Source: Ralstonia sp. 25mfcol4.1 (GTDB taxonomy: Bacteria; Pseudomonadota; Gammaproteobacteria; Burkholderiales; Burkholderiaceae). Taken from it: 64,000 bases of DNA. Below the pieces are notes generated by a model. That model made no database searches. It was not told the origin of the DNA and was given only the letters and a program-made list of their open reading frames with translations. This document shows, piece by piece, positions 36,406-45,726 of this stretch (positions are counted from its first letter, which is position 1; every line of letters starts with the position of its first letter). The DNA is taken from the NCBI RefSeq assembly GCF_900104095.1, contig NZ_FNJO01000001.1, forward strand, positions 248,001 through 312,000. The letters run 5' to 3'. The position numbers were made by a program, and so were the translations under genes.

Positions 36406-37614
36406 TCAGACGCCAAGCGCCGCACGGCCGGCGGCGGTCAGGATGGCGTCGTTCTGCGGCGTGTGGATGCGGCTGCAGAGCACGTCGCGATAGTGGCGTT
36501 GCAGCGGGTTGTGCCGGCTCAGGCCGTGATTGCCCGACAGTTGCAGCGCCAGTTCCACGGCGCGAATCGCGTTCGACGTCACGGTGTACTTGAGCAGCCC
36601 GCTGTCGGCCGGCAGCGGCGGCGCGCCAGCATCGGTGCGCGCGGCAATATCGTCCAGCAAGACCTGGTTCACGCGCAGCAGCGCGGCGATCTCGCCAATC
36701 GACTCCTGCACGCGCGGCAAGGTGGCCAGCGGCTTGCCCAGGCTGCCCGGCGCCCGCTCGTGCACGAACTGGCGGATCCAGTCGAAGCCGGCACGCGCCA
36801 CGGCGTCGTAGAGGCTGCCCAGCAGGGTCACCATCCACGCCTGCTGGTCGGCGTTGGCGTCGATGTCCGCCTGGCTGCCGCCTGCTGGCGCCCAGGCCGC
36901 AGGCGGGCGGATGTCCACGGCGTTTTCCAGCGGGATCCACACATCCTCGAACACGGTCTCGTGGCTGCCCGACGCGCGCAGCCCCAGATGGTCCCAGCTT
37001 TCGATCACCCGGATGCCGGGCGTCTCGGCGTCGGGCTTCGGCACCAGAAAGATGCCGACGCGGGGCTCGGGCTCGTGCGTGCGCGCCCATACGGCCAGCC
37101 ATCGCAGCGCCGGGATGCCGGTGGTGTACAGCTTGTGGCCGCGCAGCCGCCAGCGGTCGCCCACGCGGGTGGCCACCGTGCCCGGCAGGCCACCCCGTGC
37201 CGGCGAGCCAAGCTCGGGCTCCACGCGCAGCGAGTTGATCAGGCCGCCCTGCTCCACGGCGCTGCGGAATACCTGCTGGCGCACCGCCTCGGGCCAGCGC
37301 GAATCGGCGCGGCCGATGGACCGGTGCTGGAGGTAAGTCATCGTCAGCACCAGCGCCGTGGCTGCATCGCCGCCCGCCACGGCCGCGATGATGCGCCGCG
37401 CCGTGGCCAGCCCCGCGCCCGCCCCGCCATGCGCGGCCGGCACTACCTGTGCGATCAGGCCGTCGCGGTGCAGCTGCGCGAAATTGTCGTGCGGGAACGT
37501 GCCGTCGGCGTCGTGGGCGGCAGCGGTGGCGGCAAAGCGCGCGGCCAGTTCGGCCAGCACGTCGTCCAGCCGTGCCGCTGGGGTCGGCAGGCGATGCAGG
37601 GATGACGAAGACAT
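36406..37614 (-). CDS. Acyl-CoA dehydrogenase-family flavoprotein, DszC/SfnC-like
   Basis: The 402-residue protein has the acyl-CoA dehydrogenase fold (LRGHKLYTTGIPALRWLAVWA near residues 160-180; a HLGLRASGSHETVFEDVWIP segment near residue 213; SGNHGLSRHNPLQRHYRDV near the end). The C-terminal HNP-x-QR-x-RD pattern is typical of FMNH2-dependent monooxygenases such as DszC and SfnC rather than true dehydrogenases. It is divergent from an SsuD-like monooxygenase and ABC genes, so a role in desulfurising an organosulfur compound is likely. The ATG at 37614 follows GAAGGA. Confidence 0.8.
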   Translation of the reverse strand: MSSSSLHRLPTPAARLDDVLAELAARFAATAAAHDADGTFPHDNFAQLHRDGLIAQVVPAAHGGAGAGLATARRIIAAVAGGDAATALVLTMTYLQHRSIGRADSRWPEAVRQQVFRSAVEQGGLINSLRVEPELGSPARGGLPGTVATRVGDRWRLRGHKLYTTGIPALRWLAVWARTHEPEPRVGIFLVPKPDAETPGIRVIESWDHLGLRASGSHETVFEDVWIPLENAVDIRPPAAWAPAGGSQADIDANADQQAWMVTLLGSLYDAVARAGFDWIRQFVHERAPGSLGKPLATLPRVQESIGEIAALLRVNQVLLDDIAARTDAGAPPLPADSGLLKYTVTSNAIRAVELALQLSGNHGLSRHNPLQRHYRDVLCSRIHTPQNDAILTAAGRAALGV

Positions 37615-37823
37615 GGGGTTTCCTTCGGGCGTCGGGGGAACAGGATCAGGCGCCACATAGCGTACCGCCGCACGCCCAGCCTTGATAACGACGCATATCG
37701 CATATCGACCGGCGGTTTTTGCTGCATATGGAGCGGCGTTTTTATTCGTTGGGTCTGCCGCCGCGCGGGCGTACGTTCTCGTCCATACCCGTACCCCATC
37801 CAGGCAAACCAGGAGCGTCACGC
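37615..37823. promoter_or_regulatory. Divergent control region of the organosulfur cluster
   Basis: The 209-nt region between two divergent gene starts must hold both promoters. It contains three GCATAT hexamers (37693, 37700, 37724), the first two spaced seven bases apart, and a T-run at 37715-37720. Repeats at this position are candidate sites for a LysR-type (Cbl/CysB-like) or sigma54-dependent activator. No regulator gene is adjacent. Confidence 0.45.
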
Positions 37824-38915
37824 ATGAGCGTCAACTTCATCGGCATGATCCAGAGCCAGAAGCAATCGGAAATCCATCCGCCTACCGGGCCCGTGATCGA
37901 CCGCGACTACGTGCGCGCCTTTGCGCAGGCCCACGAGCAGGCCGGCTTCGACCGCATCCTGGTGCCGCACCACTCTACCGGCCCGTCCGCCACGCTGACC
38001 ATCTCGTACGCGGCCGCCGTCACGGAGCGCATCCACTTCATGCTGGCCCACCGCCCGGGCTTCACCTCGCCCACGCTGGCCGCGCGCCAGATCGCCACGC
38101 TGGACCAGTTCAGCGGCGGCCGGCTCGGCGTGCACTTCATCTCCGGCGGGTCGGACGACGAACAGAAGCGCGATGGCGACTACCTGGACCACGACCAGCG
38201 TTACGCCCGCACGGACGAATATCTGGGCATCCTGCGGCGCATCTGGACAGAGCCGCAGCCGTTCGACCACGAAGGCACGTTCTACCGCTTCGCGCGCGGC
38301 TTCTCGGAAGTCAAGCCGGCGCAGCAGCCGCATGTGCCGATCTACTTCGGCGGCGCGTCCGAGGCGGCCATTGCCGTCGCCGGCAAGCACGCCGACGTCT
38401 ATGCGCTGTGGGGCGAATCGCTCGACCAGGTGCGCGAACTGACCACGCGCGTACGCGCCGAAGCGGCCAAACACGGGCGCGAGGTCAACTTCTCGGTGTC
38501 GTTCCGGCCGGTGCTGGCCGATACCGAAGAGAAAGCCTGGCAGCGCGCCGACGACATCCTTGAACGCACCCGCGCGTTGCGCGTGCAGGCCGGCTACAGC
38601 CGGGGCGGGCCGCAACAGAGCGAAGGCGCGCGCCGGCTGCTGGCCGCGGCCGAACAAGGCGATCGCGTCGACCAGCGTCTGTGGACGGCCATCGCGCGGG
38701 AAACGGGCGGCCGCTCGAACTCCACCGGGCTGGTCGGCACGCCGGAACAGGTGGCCGACGCCCTGCTGGCCTACTACGACCTGGGCGTGACCACGTTCCT
38801 GATCCGCGGCTTCGACCCGCTCGAAGACGCCGTCGACTACGGCCGCGAGCTGATTCCGCGCGTACGCGAACTGGTGGCGCAGCGCGACGCCGAACAACGC
38901 CGCCGCGCCGCCTGA
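37824..38915 (+). CDS. LLM-class flavin monooxygenase, alkanesulfonate monooxygenase (SsuD)-like
   Basis: The 363-residue TIM-barrel protein has the bacterial luciferase/SsuD pattern: AGFDRILVPHHSTGPSATL near residues 40-58, FTSPTLAARQIATLDQFSGG near residue 80, and FISGGSDDEQKRDGDYLDHD near residue 106. Such enzymes use FMNH2 and O2 to release sulfite from sulfonates. The ATG at 37824 has AGGAG upstream. It begins a plus-strand operon with an SsuABC-like transporter. No flavin reductase gene (ssuE) is in the window. Confidence 0.88.
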   Translation: MSVNFIGMIQSQKQSEIHPPTGPVIDRDYVRAFAQAHEQAGFDRILVPHHSTGPSATLTISYAAAVTERIHFMLAHRPGFTSPTLAARQIATLDQFSGGRLGVHFISGGSDDEQKRDGDYLDHDQRYARTDEYLGILRRIWTEPQPFDHEGTFYRFARGFSEVKPAQQPHVPIYFGGASEAAIAVAGKHADVYALWGESLDQVRELTTRVRAEAAKHGREVNFSVSFRPVLADTEEKAWQRADDILERTRALRVQAGYSRGGPQQSEGARRLLAAAEQGDRVDQRLWTAIARETGGRSNSTGLVGTPEQVADALLAYYDLGVTTFLIRGFDPLEDAVDYGRELIPRVRELVAQRDAEQRRRAA

Positions 38916-38950
38916 ACCACCCACACCAACAACAACGGGGAGCGGAAAAC

Positions 38951-39964
38951 ATGAGCCAGAACACCTTCCAGCCTGATGCACGCCGCCGCAGCGTCCTGCG
39001 GCTCGCCGGCACGGCAGCCATCGCCGCGCCGGCCCTGATCCTGGGCCGCCAGGCGTGGTCCGCACCGCGCAAGCTGACCTTTGCGTGGAACCAGAATTCG
39101 TTCTGCCTGACACCGATCGTGGTGGCCCAGGAAAAGGGCTTCTTCGAGAAGAACGGACTGCAGGTGGACCTGATCAACTACAGCGGGTCCACCGACCAGC
39201 TGCTGGAATCGATCGCCACCGGCAAGGCCGACGCCGCCGTGGGCATGATCCACCGCTGGCTCAAGCCGCTCGAAGCCGGCTTCGACGTCAAGATCATCGG
39301 CAGCTCGCATGGCGGCTGCGTGCGGCTGGTAGGCGCCAAGGCCGCCGGCGTGACCAACCTGCAGGCCCTCAAGGGCAAGACCGTGGGCGTCAGCGACCTG
39401 GCCGCGCCGGGCAAGCACTTCTTCACGATCCTGCTGGCCAAGAACGGCATCGACCCCGACCGCGACATCACGTGGCGCCAGTACCCGGCCGACCTGCTGG
39501 GCGTGGCCGTGGACAAGGGCGAGATCCAGGCGATTGCCGATGGCGACCCGAACCTCTACCTGCTGGAAAAGCGCACCAATGGCGCCTATGTGGAACTGGC
39601 GACCAACCTGACCGGCGAGTATGCGCGCAAGGTCTGCTGCGTGATCGGCGCCCGTGGCGAACTGGTCCGCAACGACCGCCCGGCCGCGTCTGCGCTGGCC
39701 CGGTCGATCGTGCAGGCCACCGACTACGTCAACGAAAACCCGAACGAGGCGGCCAAGGTATTTGCCAAATACTCGCCCAAGATCAGCACCGACGACCTGC
39801 GCAAGCTCTATGCGTCGCTGACCTACAACCATCACCCGACCGGCGTGGACCTGCAGGAGGAAATCGCGTTCTACGCCGGCGATTTCCAGCGCATCGGCGT
39901 GCTCAAGAAATCGACCGACACGAAGAAGCTGGCGCAGCACGTCTACGCCAACGTCCTCGGCTAA
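38951..39964 (+). CDS. ABC transporter substrate-binding protein, SsuA/TauA-like
   Basis: The 337-residue protein starts with a twin-arginine-like signal (ARRRSVLRLAGTAAIAAP, cleavage near residue 37) and continues as an NMT1/SsuA-type periplasmic binding protein: NSFCLTPIVVAQEKGFFEKNG near residues 48-68 and GKADAAVGMIHRWL near residue 90. It would capture a sulfonate or similar anion. It lies 35 nt after the monooxygenase gene, with a GGGGAG ribosome site. Confidence 0.88.
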   Translation: MSQNTFQPDARRRSVLRLAGTAAIAAPALILGRQAWSAPRKLTFAWNQNSFCLTPIVVAQEKGFFEKNGLQVDLINYSGSTDQLLESIATGKADAAVGMIHRWLKPLEAGFDVKIIGSSHGGCVRLVGAKAAGVTNLQALKGKTVGVSDLAAPGKHFFTILLAKNGIDPDRDITWRQYPADLLGVAVDKGEIQAIADGDPNLYLLEKRTNGAYVELATNLTGEYARKVCCVIGARGELVRNDRPAASALARSIVQATDYVNENPNEAAKVFAKYSPKISTDDLRKLYASLTYNHHPTGVDLQEEIAFYAGDFQRIGVLKKSTDTKKLAQHVYANVLG

Positions 39965-39979
39965 CCCGGGAGCGCCGAC

Positions 39980-41044
39980 ATGGCTACGCCGCAACACACG
40001 CTTGACGCCCAGCTGCCGCTGGACGGATCGGTCGCATCGGCCAAGCCGGCCGGACCGGCCGCATCGACCGGCACGCCAGCCGGCGCCTGGCCCACCGGCA
40101 TCGTCGCCGCGCTGGCGTGGGGCGCCTTCGGCGCGCTCACCTGGCGCTGGCCGAACAAGGTGGCCGGCTTTTCGGACTGGGCCTATACCGAGGAACTCGG
40201 CATCGCGGTACTCGTGGCGGCCGCCGCGCTGCTGGCGGTCGCCTTGGCGGGCGGCTACGCGAGCCCGCTGCGCCGCGTGCGCCAGGCGCTACGCCATGCC
40301 GGCCCGTGGCTGGTAGCCCTGCCGCTGGTCTTCGCGGGCTGGGAAATCCTGACCGCGAAGACGGCACTGCTGCCCACGCCCTTCTTTGCACCCCCGCAGG
40401 CGCTGATCGAGGTCTACATCGACGACTGGCGCCGGCTGGGCGACAGCGCGCTGAACACGCTGAAGCTGCTGGGCTTCGGCGTGGCCTACGGCGGTGTGGC
40501 GGGCTTCCTGATCGGCGTGTCGATCGGATGGTCGCGCCGCATTGGCTACTGGGTGCATCCGGTGCTGCGCGTGCTGGGCCCGCTGCCCTCCACCGCGCTG
40601 CTGCCGCTGACGTTCTACTTCTTCCCGTCGAGCTATTCGGCGGCCGTCTTCCTGATCGCGCTGGCCACGGCCTTTCCGGTGGCGGTGCTGACCTGGTCCG
40701 GCGTGGCCAGCGTCAACAAGAGCTACTACGACGTGGCCCGCACGATGGGCGCGTCAGAGGCATTCCTGGTGCTGCGCGTGGCCATCCCGGCGGCGCTGCC
40801 CCAGGTCTTCGTGGGGCTGTTCATGGGGCTCGGCGCGTCGTTCTCGGTGCTGGTCACGGCCGAGATGATGGGCGTGAAGTCGGGGCTCGGCTGGTATCTG
40901 ACCTGGGCGCAGGGCTGGGCCTCCTACGTGAACATGTACGCGGCGCTGATCGTCATGGCCCTGCTGTTCTCGGGCGTCATCACATTGCTGTTTGCGGTGC
41001 GCGACCGCGCGCTGTCGTGGCAGAAAGGAACCGTCAAATGGTAG
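39980..41044 (+). CDS. ABC transporter permease, SsuC/TauC-like
   Basis: The 354-residue membrane protein has a roughly 110-residue N-terminal extension with two extra predicted membrane segments, then the usual six-segment permease core with the EAA loop DVARTMGASEAFLVLRVAIPAALPQ near residues 252-276. It follows the binding protein by 15 nt and overlaps the ATPase gene by 7 nt. The extension is longer than in classical SsuC. Confidence 0.88.
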   Translation: MATPQHTLDAQLPLDGSVASAKPAGPAASTGTPAGAWPTGIVAALAWGAFGALTWRWPNKVAGFSDWAYTEELGIAVLVAAAALLAVALAGGYASPLRRVRQALRHAGPWLVALPLVFAGWEILTAKTALLPTPFFAPPQALIEVYIDDWRRLGDSALNTLKLLGFGVAYGGVAGFLIGVSIGWSRRIGYWVHPVLRVLGPLPSTALLPLTFYFFPSSYSAAVFLIALATAFPVAVLTWSGVASVNKSYYDVARTMGASEAFLVLRVAIPAALPQVFVGLFMGLGASFSVLVTAEMMGVKSGLGWYLTWAQGWASYVNMYAALIVMALLFSGVITLLFAVRDRALSWQKGTVKW

Positions 41045-41820
41045 TGGCCGCATCCGATCCCTCGCGTGGCGCCCGCATCGATATCCGCGCCGTCAGCCAT
41101 GCCTTTGGCGATGGCGACCAGCAGCTGCCGGTGCTCGACAGCGTCAACCTGAAGGTGGCCCCGGGCGAGTTCGTCGCGCTGCTGGGCCCCAGCGGCTGCG
41201 GCAAGTCCACGCTGCTGCGGCTGGTGGCCGGGCTCGACAGCCCGTCGCAGGGGCAGATCCTGCAGGACGACACGCCGATCGACCGCCCCGACCCATCGCG
41301 CATCGTCGTCTTCCAGGACCCCACGCTCTACCCGTGGCGCCGCGTGCGCGACAACGTGGCGCTGGGCCTGCAGGCCCGCGGCCTGCTGCGCCGGGAAGGC
41401 CATCGCGTCGATGCGGCGCTCAGGCGCGTGGGGCTCGAAGCCTTCGCCCGCGCGTTTCCGCATCAGCTGTCGGGCGGCATGGCCCAGCGCGTGGCACTGG
41501 CGCGTGCGCTGGTCAACGATCCCCGGCTGCTCGTGCTCGACGAGCCGCTCGGCAAGCTCGATTCGCTGACGCGACTGGCCATGCAGAGTGACCTGGTCGA
41601 ACTGTGGCAGCGCGCGGGCTTTTCCGCCCTGCTGGTCACGCACGATGTGGAAGAGGCGCTGTTCCTGGCGCAACGCGTGATCGTGTTCAGCCAGCGGCCG
41701 GCGCGCATCACGGCCGAGATCCACGTCGACCTGCCCTATCCCCGCCATCGCGGCGATCCGCGGCTGACCGAGCTTCGGCACGAAGCACTGCGCCACCTGG
41801 GTCTCGATGCCAGCTGGTAA
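41038..41820 (+). CDS. ABC transporter ATP-binding protein, SsuB/TauB-like
   Basis: The 260-residue ATPase has all canonical motifs: Walker A LLGPSGCGKST near residues 53-63, signature [15 protein letters not shown] near residue 143, Walker B LLVLDEPLGKLD near residue 164 and switch His in LLVTHDVEEALFLA. It powers the sulfonate-type transporter encoded by the two preceding genes. The ATG at 41038 overlaps the permease stop. Confidence 0.92.
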   Translation: MVVAASDPSRGARIDIRAVSHAFGDGDQQLPVLDSVNLKVAPGEFVALLGPSGCGKSTLLRLVAGLDSPSQGQILQDDTPIDRPDPSRIVVFQDPTLYPWRRVRDNVALGLQARGLLRREGHRVDAALRRVGLEAFARAFPHQLSGGMAQRVALARALVNDPRLLVLDEPLGKLDSLTRLAMQSDLVELWQRAGFSALLVTHDVEEALFLAQRVIVFSQRPARITAEIHVDLPYPRHRGDPRLTELRHEALRHLGLDASW

Positions 41821-41841
41821 GACCGTCGCCCGGGGCGCCGC

Positions 41842-43044
41842 ATGAGCGCCCCGCCACCGCAGGCATGGCTCGCGGCGCTGCTGCGCCTGGTGCAGGAAGT
41901 CCAGCTTGCCCTGTGGCAGCTCTGGCACGTGCTGGGCTGGTCTGGCGATGTGCACGGCCAGCCTGCCTGGCCGTGGTCGCACCGCATTGCCGGAGAAACC
42001 CTGCTGATCGACCTGGGACTGGCGCGCCAGCTGGGCCTGTCGGTGCTGGCCGTCGTGCTGGCGCTGGCCTGCCTGGTCGTGGCGCTGTGCTGGCGCCGGC
42101 GGCGCATGGTGTGGCTGGGCATCGGCGCGCTGGCGCTGGTGGCGGCGCCCTGGCCTTCGCCGGCGCTGCTCGTCACGCCCGCGGCTCCGACGAGCTTTCA
42201 CCAGAGCCCCACCCGTTTCGCCGTGGATGCCATCGCCACGGGCGCGCAGGTCTACGCGCAGCATTGCGTGGCGTGCCATGGCATAGACGGCCGGGGCGAA
42301 GGTCCGCAGGCGGCCACGCTGTCACGCTGGCCGCCGACCTTCCTGAGTCCGCTGCTGGGCCGGCGCGCCGAAGGCGAACTGTTCTGGCACATCGTGGCCG
42401 GCATGCGCGACCGCGACGGGCACACGACGATGCCGGCCTTCGGCGATCGGCTTGACGATGCCCGGGCATGGGCCGTGATCGATTACCTGAAGACGCTGGC
42501 CGCCGGCACCGGCGGCGCTACCCAAGGCAGTTGGCCGGTGCCGCTGCGACTGCCCGATGTGATGGTGCGCTGCGGCGCGGCGCCGCCACGCGCGCTGGAC
42601 GACTGGCGCGGGCACCAGCGCGTGCGCGTCGTGGCATTCGATGGCGCGCCTGTGACATTGCCCGTCGACGATCCACGCTTCCTCACGCTGCTGGTCACGC
42701 CTGACGGCCGCCCGCCAGCCACGATTCCGGATTTCCGCGCCGGTTGCGCGGCCGCGTCCGCGCAGGCCTGGCCAGTGTTCGCGCGGATCGCGGGGGTCGA
42801 TCCTGCCCGGTTGCCCGGCACCACGTGGCTGACCGATCGCGACGGCTGGCTGCGCGCGCAGGCAGCTACCGGAGACAAGGGCTGGAGCGACGCCAGCCTG
42901 GTTTGCACGGCGGGGCAGCCGGCTCCGGACGTGCCGAGCGGCCGGGGAGCCGGCCAGCGCCTGCCACCCGATGGCCTGACCGCACTGCTGTTGCGCATCG
43001 ACGCGGAGCCCGTGCGCTTTGTGCAAGGGGGATTCATTCACTGA
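41842..43044 (+). CDS. Membrane-anchored c-type cytochrome with extra C-terminal domain
   Basis: The 400-residue protein has two membrane helices (about 64-83 and 89-106), a mono-haem cytochrome c domain with CVACH at residues 142-146 and a distal-ligand candidate in HTTMPAFGDRL near residue 200, and a C-terminal domain of about 170 residues with two Cys that I do not recognise. It is 21 nt after the ATPase gene, so it is likely part of the organosulfur operon and may pass electrons from a periplasmic oxidation, for example of sulfite. That role is inference. Confidence 0.8.
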   Translation: MSAPPPQAWLAALLRLVQEVQLALWQLWHVLGWSGDVHGQPAWPWSHRIAGETLLIDLGLARQLGLSVLAVVLALACLVVALCWRRRRMVWLGIGALALVAAPWPSPALLVTPAAPTSFHQSPTRFAVDAIATGAQVYAQHCVACHGIDGRGEGPQAATLSRWPPTFLSPLLGRRAEGELFWHIVAGMRDRDGHTTMPAFGDRLDDARAWAVIDYLKTLAAGTGGATQGSWPVPLRLPDVMVRCGAAPPRALDDWRGHQRVRVVAFDGAPVTLPVDDPRFLTLLVTPDGRPPATIPDFRAGCAAASAQAWPVFARIAGVDPARLPGTTWLTDRDGWLRAQAATGDKGWSDASLVCTAGQPAPDVPSGRGAGQRLPPDGLTALLLRIDAEPVRFVQGGFIH

Positions 43045-43192
43045 GGGCCATCGCCATGGGGGCATTTGCGTTGGGTCAATTCGCCGCCAGGACGAGAAAA
43101 TTCCGCACCAACAATTAGAAATGTCCTAACGACGTCGAGCGGCACAGCAAGTAGCGTTGAGAGCTTCCCCCCAACGCCAAGCCTTGAAGACG

Positions 43193-43870
43193 ATGTCGCT
43201 GGAACTGACACCTGCCAATGCCGAGACCGGCGCCGGAACCGGCGCTACCGCGCTGAAGACCTGGACGGGACGCTATGCCGTATCGGCCGGCCTGTTCGAG
43301 GTCAGGCCTCGCTATCTGCCACGTGACGCGCGTCCCATCCTCGACGATGACCTCGACTGCATCATCGGCTACTACCGCCGTTTTGGGCTGCGCAGCCATC
43401 TCTACGATCTCAACGGCGACATGTTCTCGGTGTCGGAAGACCTGTCGAACCTGCCGCCGCCCGAAAAGCGCGACCCGCTGATGGTGGTGGGCGGGCTCTG
43501 GCGCGCAAACGTGCGCGGTATAACCGCCGTGGGCCTGACCGGCACGGGCGCGACAATGGCGACAGCCACGGTGGCCCAGCTACGCACCCGTTTTGCCCGC
43601 CTGGCGCAGTCATCGCTGCTTTACCGGAGCGCGGCCCTGGCGCGCATGGACGATCCGCAGCGGTTCGTACCCGTGCATATCCTGCGGCTGGCGATGCGTC
43701 ACGGCGAATCCGTGGCCCCGCCACCGGGACTCTCCCGGGCGTCGCGCTACCTGACTTCCATGCTGATCCGCCGCCAGCCGTTCATGCTGGACGTGGTGAC
43801 CGCTAACGGCAATACGACGATCGTGGATTTCGAGTACTGGCGTTACGCGGATGCGCTGCCGGCCGCGTGA
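43193..43870 (+). CDS. Hypothetical protein
   Basis: The 225-residue soluble protein shows no domain I recognise. It contains DDDLDCIIGYYRRFGLRSHLYDL near residues 50-70 and a Thr/Ala-rich middle. The ATG at 43193 has a GAAGACG upstream; a TTG at 43157 is a weaker alternative. Its 3' end overlaps the convergent waaC gene by 28 nt, so both strands are coding there. It may be independent of the cytochrome gene 148 nt upstream. Confidence 0.65.
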   Translation: MSLELTPANAETGAGTGATALKTWTGRYAVSAGLFEVRPRYLPRDARPILDDDLDCIIGYYRRFGLRSHLYDLNGDMFSVSEDLSNLPPPEKRDPLMVVGGLWRANVRGITAVGLTGTGATMATATVAQLRTRFARLAQSSLLYRSAALARMDDPQRFVPVHILRLAMRHGESVAPPPGLSRASRYLTSMLIRRQPFMLDVVTANGNTTIVDFEYWRYADALPAA

Positions 43871-44859
43871 ACCGGCACGCTCGCCGGCGCCGGGCTTGCA
43901 TGGGTGACGTGATCGATGGCTCGCAGCACCTCGTCGACCGATGGCGGTGCGCCGTTATCGCCAACCGACACCGACTGTCCGGGCTTGTTCACGCCAAAAT
44001 GCGGACTCGACGTCGCGGTGAACAGCATGACGGTCGGCTTGCCCAAAGCATCGGCCAGATGCACGAAGCCCGTGTCCATGCCGACGACCAGAGCGGCCGC
44101 ATCGACGCGCTGCGCGCACTCGGTGATCGACATGCGCGGCAGCACCTCGGCACCGGGGATGGCTGCGGCCAGTGCCTGGGCTTCCTGCTGCTCCTTCTGC
44201 GAGCCCCATGGCAGTTGCACACGGTAGCCGCGCCGGGCCAGCTGGTGCCCGATTTCGACCCAATTGGCCTGCGGCCATTTCTTGATGTCGAGCGACGTCG
44301 CGTGGAACAGCAACGCGCGTGGCACGCCATCGGCGTTCAGCGGCGTGGCCGGTGGCGGCACCCGAAGTTCGGCCGTCTCGTGCGGCTCGATGTCGTAACC
44401 GAGCGCGTTGGCCACCACCATGCGCATCTTCTGGCGGCAGTTGGCGTCGCCGTGCGGACCAAAAATCTCGGTGTAGGCGAACACGGCCTTTGCTTCGCCG
44501 AGAAATTCGGCGGCATAGCCGAGTCGCCGCTTTGTCCGTGCCAGCCTGGCGGCGATGGCACTCTTGTAAACGCCGTGAACGTCGATGGCCACGTCGTAGC
44601 GTTCGCGGCGCAGCGACATCAGGGCGCCGATGATGCCGCGCAGGTCGCGCCATTTGCGGCCATTTTTCTTGAACTGGCGCAGGGGCGGCGCGATGACACG
44701 GTCGACACCGACCGCCCAACTGGGAATATCCGCGCACGACGCGTCGGCAATCCAGTCGATTTTGGCGTCCGGATAGGCACGGCGCAGGTCGTACAGCAGC
44801 GGCAGGGTATGCACCATGTCGCCAAGCGACGTGATCTTGATAAGCAGGATGCGCTTCAT
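43843..44859 (-). CDS. waaC: Lipopolysaccharide heptosyltransferase I
   Basis: The 338-residue GT9 glycosyltransferase starts MKRILLIKITSLGDMVHTLP, the typical WaaC N-terminus, and has the donor-site segments LLFHATSLDIKKWP near residue 190 and VVGMDTGFVHLADALGKPTVMLF near residues 265-287. It adds the first heptose to Kdo2-lipid A on the inner-membrane cytoplasmic face. The start at 44859 is preferred; a 37-residue extension is not supported. It is convergent with the upstream hypothetical gene. Confidence 0.93.
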   Translation of the reverse strand: MKRILLIKITSLGDMVHTLPLLYDLRRAYPDAKIDWIADASCADIPSWAVGVDRVIAPPLRQFKKNGRKWRDLRGIIGALMSLRRERYDVAIDVHGVYKSAIAARLARTKRRLGYAAEFLGEAKAVFAYTEIFGPHGDANCRQKMRMVVANALGYDIEPHETAELRVPPPATPLNADGVPRALLFHATSLDIKKWPQANWVEIGHQLARRGYRVQLPWGSQKEQQEAQALAAAIPGAEVLPRMSITECAQRVDAAALVVGMDTGFVHLADALGKPTVMLFTATSSPHFGVNKPGQSVSVGDNGAPPSVDEVLRAIDHVTHASPAPASVPVHAAGSASA

Positions 44860-45020
44860 GCGGGGGGCGGCTTGATTATGCGAACGCGGCCGGATTTGCC
44901 GCGTTGGAAAGGCGCTAGTATGCCCCAGACCGGAAGCACCAGCGCGTGACGCATATGTAACGGATTGCACACATCACAATTCCTCAGCCGCCCCCGCACG
45001 CCGGCCGCGGTTGATCGACG

Positions 45021-45638
45021 TCAGTGCGACCACGCCGAAGCATCCGCCACCACCGTCGCAAACCTGTCGTTCAGCGCGGCCAGCGTCACCCGGTGCAGTT
45101 CGGCGGCGTTCAACGGGTCGCCGCCAAGCGGATCGGGCAGATCGCGCGTGGCGCAGCCCGCTGCGACGAGCGTGACGCGATAGCCATGGTCAAGCGCCGA
45201 CCGCACGGTCGCGCTGATGCACATATGGGTCTGAAAGCCCGCCACGATCAATTCCTTGCGGCCGAGCGCGCCAAGCAACGCGGCCAGATCGGTGCCCGCG
45301 AAGCTGTTTGGCCGGTTTTTGATGACCGTCCGCTCACCTTCTGCGGGGGTGAGGCCCTCGATGATGGCCGCGAACGGGCCCGACGGGTCGAACGCACCGC
45401 CGGGCTTGCCGTGGTGAACCACGTGGATCACAGGCGTGCCATGCTTGCGGGCCAGCGAAAGCAGCGCGGCGCACTCGGCCACGGCCGCCGGCATGCCGGT
45501 CAACGGCAGCTTGCCATCGACGTATTCGCGCTGGTGATCCACCAGCACCAGCACGGCATCCGACCAGGCGGACGGCTGGCGGCTGGCACCGGCGGCATCG
45601 AGCAGGGTAAATGGCTTGGCGGCAGGCGATGCGGTCAT
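45021..45638 (-). CDS. Isochorismatase-family cysteine hydrolase
   Basis: The 205-residue protein has the isochorismatase fold with the catalytic Asp in VLVLVDHQREYVDG near residues 30-43, the Lys in VIKNRPNSFAGTDL and the nucleophile Cys in GFQTHMCISATVRSA near residue 143. Members hydrolyse amides or vinyl ethers; the substrate is unknown. The start at 45638 follows GGAGACCGAG. It is divergent from a LysR-type regulator 88 nt away, which probably controls it. Confidence 0.88.
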   Translation of the reverse strand: MTASPAAKPFTLLDAAGASRQPSAWSDAVLVLVDHQREYVDGKLPLTGMPAAVAECAALLSLARKHGTPVIHVVHHGKPGGAFDPSGPFAAIIEGLTPAEGERTVIKNRPNSFAGTDLAALLGALGRKELIVAGFQTHMCISATVRSALDHGYRVTLVAAGCATRDLPDPLGGDPLNAAELHRVTLAALNDRFATVVADASAWSH

Positions 45639-45660
45639 CTCGGTCTCCGTACAGTGAAAA

Positions 45661-45711
45661 GTGGCTATGCAGGCATCGTAGAGGCCGGTAAGCTGTACGC
45701 CAATTAGCCAC
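45661..45711. promoter_or_regulatory. Divergent operator candidate for the LysR regulator
   Basis: GTGGCTA (45661-45667) and TAGCCAC (45705-45711) are perfect 7-bp inverted repeats in the 88-nt gap between the hydrolase and LysR genes. A shorter TGTGC-N6-GCACA lies at the LysR start itself. LysR-type proteins bind such dyads in divergent promoters. Confidence 0.4.
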
Positions 45712-45726
45712 GAGATCACACATACT

